This document shows positions 13,199 to 26,300 of a stretch of 64,000 nucleotides of DNA, piece after piece; within the stretch, counting starts at the first letter, position 1, and the number at the start of each line of letters is the position of its first letter. Origin of the DNA: Owenia fusiformis. Its lineage: Eukaryota; Annelida; Polychaeta; Sabellida; Oweniidae. The stretch is from positions 186,001 through 250,000 of the forward strand of contig CAIIXF020000012.1 of NCBI GenBank assembly GCA_903813345.2, written 5' to 3'. Under the pieces are notes generated by a model. It saw only the letters and a program-made list of their open reading frames with translations, did not search any database and was not told the origin of the DNA. The position numbers were made by a program, and so were the translations under genes.

Positions 13199-16100
13199 TT
13201 AAGATATTACACACGCCCTGCTGTTGGCTCTATCACCCTTCTGCAATGGTTTAGCAGTATCATTGGGTTTCTTAGCTGGTTTCTTGTTATCCTGTGGAGG
13301 AAGAGTCTTGTCTGATTGTCCAATGTCCTTTGGCTGACTCTGTTTGGCACTAGTCACTTGTTGAGGAGGGATTTGTTTAGCTGGTTGAGGAGGGATTTGT
13401 TTAGATGGTTGAGAAGGGACTTGTTCAGCTGGTTTAGGACGAACTGGTTCAGCTTGTTGTTTTGCAGTAGGTATGTCTTGCTTTGACAAATCTGTCTTGG
13501 ACGAGTCATTGTTGGAGTCTTGTGATGCAGAAACTGCAGGCGATGATGCAGAAATTGCAGGCGATGATGCTGAAACTGCAGGGGATGATGCAGAAACTGC
13601 AGGCGATGATGATGAACCTTTGCCTACATCAGCATCTTCATCTTGTTCTTCATTCTCCTCTACATATGCATTATCACAGCCTAAAAGTAGAGGGTAATGA
13701 AAAATGAATGTGAAATGAATGAGAAATTAATGTGACATTTACAACAAGAAATTAATGTGAGCTGAGTGAAAAATGGATGCTGATTAGTACAGCTAAGAAA
13801 AACATGAGCAGATATAATTATCCAAAACCTCTAATACCATATATTCTTTGTGACTGATCCTGGGTCAGTTTGGTCAGATCAGTGCTAAGAATTAAGAACT
13901 CTGTAGATTTAAGACTTTTATATTACCATAAATTCTTTGTGACTGATCCTGGGCAAGTTTTGCTAATTCAGGGCTGAGATTTAAGAGTATGTAGTCCTCC
14001 TTTCTCTCCACCGTTCCCTGATGACCTGTGGTATCGTGAAGAACAGTAGCTCTGCTTGATGCCTGGTGCTCCTCACAAAGCCATGTTACTTTGCCATTGG
14101 GCAAATGGCACCTGGAATCAACCAATCAGATGACTCAAAGCCATGTTACTTTACCATTGGGTAACTAGCACATGGAATCAACCAATCAAAAGAATCAAAG
14201 CCATGTGACTTTAACATTGGGCAATTAGTACATGGAATTGCCCTCTTACACATGATGCAAGACAAACATTTCTCCTAAGTCTCTCCCAGCAAGCTGACCC
14301 TGACCTCAAACTTTTCTCCAGTAAACGTAAATATGACAAGGTTGATATGATTTTATTTGGTGATAAAGAACTATCACCAAAGCTTAACTCCACACTTATA
14401 AATTTATCATCAGATTTTATTAATAAAATATTGTGAAGTGCCATAGCTACTGTACCTTGCCAAATTTCATATCATCATCACTCATCTTCATCCCATCTGA
14501 ACACTGCATTTATGTAAATTATGACTACTATTGTATGTGTAAATATCCACTGTATAAAATGTATTTCCACAAGCCAATAATGTGCAAACGTAGGCTTGTT
14601 TCTCCATATTCATGTATTATTGTATGTTTATATATGTCTTAAATATGGAAATAAAATAACCTTAAAAAAAATCAACCAATCAAATAAATCAAAGCCATGT
14701 TAATTTTCCAATGGGCAAATGGCACCTGGAATCAACCAATCAAATGAATCAAAGCCATGTTACTTTACCATTGGGTAAATAGCACATGGAATCAACCAAT
14801 CAAATGAATCAAAACCATGTTATTTTACCATTGGGCAAATGGCACCTGGAATCAACCAACAAAATGAATCAAAGCCATATTACTTTACCATTTGACAAAT
14901 AGCACCTAGAATCAACCTATCAAATGATTCAAACCCATGTAACTTTACCATTGGACAAATGGCACCTGGAATCAACCAATCAAATGAATCAAAACCATGT
15001 TACTTTACCATTGGGCAAATGGCACCTGGAATCAACCAACAAAATGAATTAAAGCCATACTACTTTACCATTAGGTAAATGGCACCTAGAATCAACCAAT
15101 CAAATGAATTAAACCTATATGACTTTACCATTTGACAAATAGCACCTTGAATCAACCTATCAAATGAATCAAACCCATGTAACTTTACCATTGGACAAAT
15201 GGCACCTGGAATCAACCAATCAAATGAATCAAAGCCATGTTACTTTACCATTGGGCAAATGGCACCTGGAATCAACCAATCAAATGAATCAAAACCATGT
15301 TACTTTACCATTGGGCAAATGGCACATGGAATCAACCAACAAAATGAATCAAAGCCATATTACTTTACCATTAGGTAAATGGCACCTAGAATCAACCAAT
15401 CAAATGAATTAAACCCATATGACTTTACCATTTGACAAATAGCACCTAGAATCAACCTATCAAATGAATCAAACCCATGTAACTTTATTATTGGGCAAAT
15501 GGCACCTGGACTCAACCAATCAAATGAATCAATGCCATGTTACTTTATTATTGGGCAAATGGCAACTGGAATCAACCAATCAAATGTATTAAACCCATAT
15601 GACTTTACCATTTGACAAATAGCACATAGAATCAACCAATCAAATGAATCAAACCCATGTAACTTTACCATTGGACAAATGGCACCTGGAATCATCCAAT
15701 CAAATGAATATTATTTGTCAATGTGGTTTAACATATTTTTAGGGATGGTGTCAAATTATCAAAAGTTGTGGAATAACACAGTTTCATTATGGGGAGGTGG
15801 TACATGATGGTATTGTTTGCGAATAGTGTTGTTATTCAAGTGAAAGACAATGTTTGAGAATTTTGTCTCAGATGAGAGGCTGAGGAAAGGTCAAACCTTA
15901 AAGAAATTAACTTAGGTTTCCCACAACTATTGACAGGGTTCGTACACCTTTTTCAAAATGAATTTCCCTGACAATTCCCTGACATTTCCAGGCAAAAAAG
16001 GAAATTTCCAGATCTAATTTTCCTCGCGCGTCCTCTAAAAAGTCTCAAACAACTGTATTATTCAAGACAAAAAGACTTATTATGAATCATATGGGGTTTC

Positions 16101-19100
16101 TCCTTCAGTACCATCTCATGACTTTACTACTTGTACAGGCAGTCTTATTCACTAATCTATTCCTGATACATTTTATCTTTAATATTACATATTTTACATT
16201 GCATAAGGCCAAAAGGTAAACATACATGTACAGGGGCATAGCCAACAAGTATCAAGGAGGTGCATCTTTTGGGGTTTGCATCACTGCGAGCGAAGGAAAA
16301 CCAGAAGGGGGGTACGGGGGTTCAGCCCCGGAAATTTTTTCAAAATTGACAATTATTATTGTATATGGTGCATTCTAAGCATTTCAAACTATAATTTGTT
16401 AATGTTTTGTAAAAAATAAAAATGACAACTGAAACTTTAAAATTTTGATCTAAATCCTACTAGAAAAATAGCAACTCACTTGAGGGGCAATTCCCACCTA
16501 ATGAAACATATTTCTATTGAATACTATTATTGTGAACATTATATGATAGCAATAACCTGGCATTACTATTGTCTTCTCCCTTTTTAGAAAATTACACCAA
16601 AACAATTGACACCATATTAGAAATTCCTTCTCAAGTAGCATCACCAGATCACGAAAAGGCTCAGGCCTATGATACCAAATCAAATAATCAGTATTTTGTG
16701 TTATCAGGAATCAAATTTCTTTAAATTATCAAAAATTTCATAAAAAATGGTGGCAATTTTGAATTCAGAGACCATCTTGAATATTTCTTCTTGAGCAGGT
16801 CCTTTGTCCCTAACAGTAAGGCTACATCATACAAAATTTGAGCCAAAGTAAAATGCTGGGTTCATCTTTACAAGAAGAAAAATTTGGACCAAATTCAAAA
16901 AAGTTAATAGTACCCCACACACATTTTGGTTGCCTACTTCCATGTGCTAAGGTTTTCAAAATTGGCAAAGTCCCTGAAAGTTGAAAAGACTGACATACGA
17001 TCGGACTGTCGAACAGACAGCTTCTTAATATAAATACAATTTTACATTGTAAAGAGCTCCCAGAATTTTTTTGTTTTTCACCTCCCGCCCCCCCCCCCCT
17101 CAGATTAACCCTCATCAAACCATGAAATATATACCAGTAATTAACTTTGAATGGCTTAAGACTAAGCTTACTACATAAAAAAGCATAATTGTATTAAATC
17201 ATCTATACATTATTTTTATTGTTCGGTTTCAGTGTAATGTTCACACTGTTCTTACAAATAGACAATACCAGATATAATGTCATTCAACCAACCCTAATGA
17301 AAAGATTTGCAATTTGTGGAAACAACTAGATGATTTTGGATTTCACTCATATCCTGTCATAGCCCTAAAATGTATTTTGCTGGAACATTATTCTTTCAAC
17401 ATTGATACAAAATTCCCTGACATTTCCCTGACACATCTACTGTTTCAAAATTCCCTGACATTTTTGGCCCTTTTTGACCCAATTTTAAAATTCCCTGACA
17501 TTTCCAGCACCTGGAAAAATAAATCAATTTCCCTGACATTTCCAGGTGTGTACGAACCCTGAAATTGGACACTTTCCCCTACAGCAGTATTGATAAGACT
17601 GAATATAAGTAGTTTGTCATATAAGACAATGTAAATTGTTATCTAAGTGTTCTGATTGCTTGAAATACATAATGGAAAAATGAGAGTTTGGAAGGTCTTA
17701 CCTCTTCAGTCCAGCCTTGTTCCTTTCTGGGCCAGGGTCAGCTTCCAACATAAGTGTCCTCAGTTCCTGGTAAACCTTATTAAAGTCCCCAGTCTCAATA
17801 ATCTCCTGAACATTCTACAAATAACAAGTAAACCTCATTTAAGTCCCCAGTCTCAATAGTCTCCTGCACATTCTACAAAATAACAAGTAAACCTTATTAT
17901 AGTCCCCAGTCTCAATTGTCTCCTGCGCATTCTACAAATAACAAGTAAACCTTAATAAAGTCCGAGTCTCAATAGTCTCTTGTACATTCTACAAATAACA
18001 AGTAAACCTTATTAAAGTCCCCAGTCTCAATGGTCTCCTGTACATTCTACAAATAACAAGTAAACTTTATTAAAGTCCCCAGTCTCAATGGTCTCCTGTA
18101 CATTCTACAAATCACAAGTAAGTGAAATTTCCATTTGTAAAGAACATCTCTGTTGGTAAAACACTTCCACAACTGGAAAACTTTACAAAGTTCTCTCAAC
18201 CTTTTACATTATGTAAATTAATCCTCATAGGAGGAACAAATCTTGTGGAACATTATTGAAGTGCAAAATGTGTTCCACCTACTTTTACTGCGACATCTCT
18301 TTAAATGAAAAACCTTCCAAATAGAACCAAATGTGTTTCATTTTGCACAGATGCACTTACTTTATATTTAACTTACCTTCTGACACCATCTGGAGAACTC
18401 CTTGCCCTCTGGTCCCAAAGAACAGTTGAGAATGGCATTGTCACTGTGCTTCAGGATTGAGAAAATCTGGACTTGATAAGGGGACAAACTCTTTGACAAC
18501 TTCTCACCAAAACCCGCTGGTGCAGGGAATGGGTCACCACAGAAATGCCAACCCTGAAAGTTTACATATCTATCATTTATCATTTTATATCACTAAAGTC
18601 AGAACATATATGCATTGACATAACATACACATTACATTTGACTTCAACATTATTTTACATATATATTGGTTATATTATTCATTGCTACTACGCAATAATA
18701 ATATATTTATCAATCAACTAGGATACAATGCTAATTATGAGACTTCAAAGCTTAATGATATTGCAACTACTTGGTAATAATCATATATTTATCAATCAAC
18801 TCGGATATAATGCTAATTATGAGACTTCAAAGCTCAATGATATTGTAGCTTCTTGGTAATAATCATATATTTATCAATCAACTCAGATATAATGCTAATT
18901 ATGAGACTTCAAAGCTCAATGATATTGTAGCTTCTTGGTAATAATCATATATTTATCAATCAACTCGGATATAATGCTAATCATGAGACTTCAAAGCTCA
19001 ATGATATTGCAGCTACTTAATAATAATCATATATTCATCAATCAAATCAATGGATACAATGCTAATTATGGGACTTCAAAGCTTAATGATATTGCAGCTA

Positions 19101-20392
19101 CTTGGTAATAATCATATATTTATCAATCAACTCGGATATAATGCTAATTATGAGACTTCAAAGCTCAATGATATTGTAGCTTCTTGGTAATAATCATATA
19201 TTTATCAATCAACTCAGATATAATGCTAATTATGAGACTTCAAAGCTCGATGATATTGCAGCTACTTGGTAATAATCATATATTTATCAATCAAATAGGA
19301 TATAATGCTAATTATGAGACTTCAAAGCTCAATGATATTGTATCTACTTGGTAATAATCATATATTTATCAATCAAATAGGATATAATGCTAATTATGAG
19401 ACTTCAAAGCTCAATAATATTGCAGCTACTTGGTAATAATCATATATTTATCAATCAACTCGGATATAATGCTAATCATGAGACTTCAAAGCTCAATGAT
19501 ATTGCAGCTACTTAATAATAATCATATATTTATCAATCAAATCAATGGATATAATGCTAATTATGAGACTTCAAATCTCAATGTTATTGCAGCTACTTGG
19601 TAATAATCATATATTTATCAATCAAATAGGATATAATGCTAATTATGAGATTTCAAAGCTCAATGATATTGCAGTTACTTGGTAATAATCATATATTTAT
19701 CAATCAACTCGGATATAATGCTAATCATGAGACTTCAAAGCTCAATGATATTGCAGCTACTTGGTAATAATCATATATTTATCAATCAACTCGGATATAA
19801 TGCTAATTATGAGACTTCAAAGCTCAATGATATTGCAGCTACTTGGTAATAAATTAATAATCATATATTTATCATGTGAATTCAGGTTCCATATTTTTTA
19901 CTGCCACAAACATTCTCACTTACTTGTTCATATTCACAAAGAAGTTTCAAACAGTAATCTTGTTTGCTAAAATCTTTCCTCTGATTGGCTGTCGCAGGTC
20001 GTTGTTGACCAGTGCTGCCATCTACAGCCCCATGGTTACTCACTGTTGAGTTCTGGCGCACAAGACTTGGCTGATTAGCTGAAAATTATCATGTTTATAA
20101 TTTCAAACATAGTTGCAATATTATACACAAACTTCATGTTTAAACAAGTGTGGCACATACTAAGATCCCTGCACTAATTCAGCAGCACAAATTCATTCAT
20201 CAGCACACAGTGACGAAAATCATGACAGCCCCAATATTCAATAAAATCCGGACTTAACTTACCTTTATTAGAAGCTGTGTCTTGACTGACCAAATCTGCC
20301 ACTATTAGTCTTGGATACGGTTCAAGATTACTTTTGTCAGAAACAGACGCAATACGGTGAAGGAACTTGCGTTGCTGAAGCTCATACAATTC
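13199..20392 (-). CDS. ROCO-TIR gene, C-terminal region and CaaX tail
   Basis: Exons 20263-20392, 19924-20078, 18377-18553, 17702-17814, 13927-14111, 13199-13680. Notable blocks: LEPYPRLIVADL, GWHFCGDPFPAPAGFGEKLS, LSPYQVQIFSILKHSDNAIL, and CHLPNGKVTWLCEEH, whose Cys and His spacing could bind metal (inference). I know no domain name for this region. The last exon is low-complexity: four SSPAVSA-type repeats, then a Lys/Pro/Gln-rich stretch (KQIPPQPAKQIPPQ). The protein ends NSRACVIS and a TAA stop. CVIS fits a CaaX box with Ser at X, which farnesyltransferase favours. Confidence 0.85.
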
Positions 20393-23300
20393 CTACAATT
20401 ATATCACAATTGAAACCAAGAGCAAGGGCATTAATCAAAACAAAGCATCAATGAAGACCTTTCATCAATCTAACACAATATACTGAGATTCAAACCTGAT
20501 TCTAACCTTTAATTCATCACATGTTTTTCCTGCATCAAGAGATGCTGACAAGTCATACAATAAAAAACAATACTGTCTACAAACCTGGAATGCACCAATT
20601 TTAGTCTTTGGTTTACTTTTATCTGCTTTCTTATTCTGCAAGTCTTCAGCTTCAATGTGCTTTTTGATATGTTTCAACAATTTATCCTTCTCTCCTTCAA
20701 CCTGCTGCTGGAAGTTCACTGTGGGAATCCTATCAGTAATAGCTACAATTCCTGCCTGCAATTATGCAACAGTTTTATCCTAATTAAATGGAAAGTGCAA
20801 AGTTCTGGAATTATGTAACAGTCGCATCCTGTTAAAGACCAACTAGCAAACTCCTGAAATTCATGTACATGATACAATGTCCCCAAAAAATTATATCTTA
20901 AAGAGGCAGACATAATCCTTTTTCCTTCATCAAAGATAGCAGGTAGATCTTCAAAAAGGATAAGGAAGATTCATATTTAATTAGTAGTTTAAAATTTGTA
21001 GCTACCTCATGACCGATGAATGCAATTTCAAACTAAAAAATGGTTGACGGTCCTAAAACAAGCTTTTCTATAAAACTTTAAGTAATGAATAATGTACAGC
21101 AAAACCTAAGTGGAACACCATTGTTACCGGTATTCTATTTATTTATTAATTTAACATTGACTCTCTGATGTGTTCCAATAGCAAAGGTGTTCCACTTTAC
21201 AGGTTTCACTGTAAAGAACATACCCCAGAATATTTCCAATTTTCTCCAGTGCCCACTATAGCCATGACGGATGGTAACTTCAGTTGTTGAACCGCAAAAT
21301 GGAATTCCCTCATACAGTTTTGGGACTTCACATATTGGTCTGACATACAAGCCACAAATATTTTAGCTTTCTTTATTCCATCTGCAATGTCATCCATTAG
21401 GCCATTCTAGAAATAAAGAATTTCAGATTCAGTTGCTTTCATATAGATGGCAATGTCATAGTCCACATGTAAGTTTCATCAATCTTCTGGAGAATCTATT
21501 GAAAAGAGCCAGAGAGTATTTTACGAAATAGGTAATTTTTAATAATGATTTTTTAGATATCTTTTCAGATACTGTACATCATCACTTTGTAGCTTTATCA
21601 CAGTAAAAACCGATTAATCATACAGTATTTGATGTTGTATCATAAGTATTTAAAACATCTCATGGAGAGATGGGCATTAATACTATCATGATATAATTAT
21701 CATTCGGTTATTAAAAGTTTCAGAGGGGACATATTTGACTTTGGCCTAAAATCACTTGAAAATGCTCAAAATGGTGAAATATGTCATTATGAAAGAATTT
21801 TGGTTGAACCCTTTGACCTCCTGGCTATAACCATGACATTATCACTCTCCTAACTGACCTTTCCAACTTGCTCCTTGTCCAACCAACACATGATACCATT
21901 GCTCTCTATGTATTCCTTCAACTCCCTTGGGTCACCATGACCTATGGCTCCCTCAAGTTTCCTGTAGAGAAAGCACACAAAGCAACATTAGATAAACACA
22001 TGATACCATTGCTCTCTATGTATTCCTTCAACTCCCTTGGGTCACCATGACCTATGGCTCCCTCAAGTTTCCTGTAGAGAAAGCACACAAAGCAACATTA
22101 GATAAACACATGATACCATTGCTCTCTATGTATTCCTTCAACTCCCTTGGGTCACCATGACCTATGGCTCCCTCAAGTTTCCTGTAGAGAAAGCACACAA
22201 AGCAACATTAGATAAACACATGATACCATTGCTCTCTATGTATTCCTTCAACTCCCTTGGGTCACCATGACCTATGGCTCCCTCAAGTTTCCTGTAGAGA
22301 AAGCACACAAAGCAACATTAGATAAACACATGATACCATTGTGTTCAAATCAGAGAGATGTTTGGATATACAGATTTTACCGTGCTGGCCAAAATGACTG
22401 AACATTGGGAATTCTATAAATCATATATACATGTATCTTACCTGCTTCCTTCTTTGATAGCTCTATTAGAGTTAGACCAGCAATAAATATAAATCATATA
22501 TACATGTATCTTACCTGCTTCCTTCTTTGATAGCTCTATTAGAGTTAGACCAGCAATAAAATATAAATCATATATACATGTATCTTACCTGCTTCCTTCT
22601 TTGATAGCTCTATCAGAGTTAGACCAGCAATAAATATAAATCATATATACATGTATCTTACCTGCTTCCTTCTTTGATAGCTCTATCAGAGTTTGACCAG
22701 CAATAACTGATGAAGACAGGAGTATTTGACTTATCTTGCTTCTCAATGTCAGTTCTGGCATTAATTGCTTCAATAAGTTCTTGTCTCTTTGACTCGTATT
22801 CATTTGGTTTCATGTTGACATACACCTGAACATAATAAAGCTTTTATTAAAAATACCATCTTACAGTGATTACAGTGCATCAATCAAATAAGTGAAATCC
22901 GGGTCCTTTATTATGAGACATTGTCAAGATTACATGCTCTACATAATAGAAACCATAAGAATATATGCATCAAATAAGTCAATCTCTGTCAATATTTGCA
23001 TTTTTTGAGAACAGGGGTTGAGTGGAGGTGTCAGAAACTCAAAATTAAGGCACAGAGCATGATCATCTTTTAATTATTCCTGCTGGGTATATTTCCCAGT
23101 AAGCAGGATGAGGAACCAATCAGAATATGGGGATTTAAGCATAATACAATACCTCATCTGATAGCAGGAAACCAATGTTGGAAGTCTTCCACGTCATCTG
23201 ACTGTCCAACAATGCTACAACCTTTTTCTTTTTCAAGGTTGATATAGCGTACTTGAACTGTTTGATGCAGTTGTCATCATTGATGTAGTTGTCCGACATA

Positions 23301-26300
23301 CACACTAGGAAGATGAGAGAATCCCTCAGTGCCATTGCTGTGTCTAAATCCTGAGAGTCTGTGCAGGGAGAGATCCGACTGTAATGACAAAACAAGGTAT
23401 TAATGCACCATTTGACAAAATAAAAATTCAATACCTTGGGAGCAACCTATATAGTGAGTCAACTTCCCTCACCTTGACAGAAAATTGAGCTGGTCAAATA
23501 AAGCCAGTATTTGTCAAGGGGGGTTCACTTTTTGAAAAATTCTGGGGGGTTCACTTTGACAACTTTTGCCCAAAAAAGGCCCAAATCACTTAAAAAGTTC
23601 TCAGAATGGTGAAAAGCTGCATAATTTTGAAAGAATCTTTGGCCAGGGGGAGGAAGGTCTGCTCATACTTTGGTAGGTAATAATTCATTGAGTAATAGTT
23701 ACTCAGTAACTTAGTTACATTAAGCAATTTTCAATCAGAAAACCCGCCATTGACTTTATACTTGAGAAAATTCCATGGAAATGGCTAAGGTCCTACTTTT
23801 TGTCAAATGTTTTAGAGTAAACACCCAAAACTGTAATTCCAAGAGCTTTGAAATCTTTGAAACTACTAGCATTTATTTAAAAGTTTTACTTAAACAATAT
23901 GTCTGATATTTAAAGAAAATTTGACTTTTTTACATCACAATTGACAATTCCTCAGAAACTGGGCAAACTTGGGACATGGCGAAGACAGGTCAAACAGGCA
24001 CTATATAAAATGAATGTGGATATGACTTAATATAAATTGCAGTTTTAATTTGCACAGCTAATGTTGACAAGTGGATGGAGGGACCAATGGGCAGATGGAC
24101 AGATGCCTAGTTGATCCAATGGGCTTACGGTGTGAGCCAAAAATGATAGGCATAACACACATATTTATGGGATATCCTATGATTTTGAGGAATATCATTT
24201 TTATCTACGAGGTGATATTGATATCTGCACGAGAGAGCGAAGCGAACGAGTGCATATATCAATATCACCGAGTAGATTAAAATGATATTCTGAAAAAAAA
24301 TCATAGGATGTTCTTATTATCCTACACTTACAAGGAGTGTACTAAATGTATAATATCATTGCAAAATGAATTCCATGCCAAATAGAGTCAATTTGGCGGA
24401 AAATCAACAAGCGGAGTACATCGTCACAATATCCTCCGCATATTGGGTTTTCCGGAGTATATTGTCACGATATCCTCCGCCCGGAGTATATCGTTACGAT
24501 ATCCTCCGGATATTCATTTTGCCAATAAATATCAAATTTATTTTTTAATGTTATTATACATTTAGTACACTAAGTGTAGGATAATAAATGAATATCATCT
24601 GTTCTCTAACACTATTCAGGGTGGTCCTCTACAGCCAAAACCAAAATATGTGATACTTGGTTGGCAAAGTGGTGTTCCGACTAGATGGTTTTACTGTGCA
24701 TTTATTTTAGCAAGATTTCAAAGAAGAACATTAGACTGAGAAATATACCTGTACACACATATCTAATATTTACACAAATTGATATAAATTATCAGCAACA
24801 TCATTATGGGGTTAAATACAAATCATATTCTAACATATATTTAAGCTGATGAGCAAACAGTTAGCTAATAATATTTAAGTAAATATTGAACAACTGCAAA
24901 CATTATAATTGAGGTAACTGCCATACCCAAATGTCAAACAGTGGCTTCATTGCTGTAGCAAAAAAGGACAAAAGTACCCTCTTTGAAAACACACAGAAAG
25001 TGGGCCCCTAGCTAGCTTTTGCCAATGGGGAATCAGATTTGACAACGTTGGCTCAAAATCACTTGAAGAGAGAGTGCCCATGATAAACTATACATATGTA
25101 CAAGACTTCCCATCTGTGAAACACCTGAATCAAGTTAAGCCTCTTACATGTCTTATCTAAAAGATTATGTAAACATTCTTATATATGTGAATCAAACAAT
25201 TTTAAAGGCCACATCACTAAAGGTTATCACTTAAACCATACACATTTAGTCACCAACAGAACATAGCGAAGGAGCACCAACTGAGCACAAGAAGACTACA
25301 GTTCCAACAGACAGGAATATATCAGAAATGGCTCCAATTAAATTGCATGCTGACTACAGGTCGCAACCATCAAGGGCTGTTGGGGTGATGTTGATGATGA
25401 ATAAAGACAAAATTGATTACGAGTTTGTCTTGCAAGCATTTGAAAGAAGTAAGTTTTTGCATTATTTTGACAGAACATGTTTTAATTTATAGCATTCAAA
25501 TTGGAAATGGGATTCTTAACCAGTTTTCGTATTACACATCAGACATTTCATTTCTTCAATGGGGGTAATTGGTGACAATCCCTTTCAGTTTATAATGTAT
25601 GTGTGCTATTTCTTAGCTTTGTTAAGTTATTTCTGTTTACTTCATTTTTGATTATATCCAAGAAGGGTTTCTTGTTCCATCTCGATTTTTTCATTTTAGA
25701 AAACTTCAATTTTGTTTGAGTTTATATAATATAATGTGTAGTAATCAGATAATATTGCATCATGTAATGATGATTATTACAAATTCTCTCATTCTTCTGC
25801 CAGCATGATAGTCGGATATGAGTAAATTCATAAGTTAAAGCTTGAAAACTTGAATTTCCCATTTACAGCTCCTGAGGAGAGAGCAAAATATCAGAAGGAG
25901 ATCAGTCCATTCGGCACAGTTCCTGCGCTGGAAGTAGATGGCCTGCCTACCATCCTTGAAAGGTAAGTCATGTTACATATGATTTAGCATACCCTACATA
26001 TCATGCTAGATGGCCTGCCTACCATCCTTGAAAGGTAAGTCATGTTACATATGATTTAGCATACCCTACATATCATGCTAGATGGCCTGCCTACCATCCT
26101 TGAAAGGTAAGTCAGGTTACATATGATTTAGCATACCCTACATATCATGCTAGATGGCCTGCCTACCATCCTTGAAAGGTAAGTCATGTTACATATGATT
26201 TAGCATACCCTACATATCATGCTAGATGGCCTGCCTACCATCCTTGAAAGGTAAGTCAGGTTACATATGATTTAGCATACCCTACATATCATGCTAGATG

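Noticed and set aside
13473-13707. Two plus-strand frames
   Set aside because: They are antisense to the Ser/Pro/Ala repeats of the last ROCO-TIR exon.
15164-15412. Repeat-protein-like plus-strand frame
   Set aside because: It is a read-through of the 60-bp junction array on the strand opposite to the gene.
23460-23505. Possible extra exon (ALFDQLNFLS with a GT donor)
   Set aside because: The frame has an upstream stop and no acceptor, and exon 45447-45540 already supplies the matching phase and the missing TIR start.
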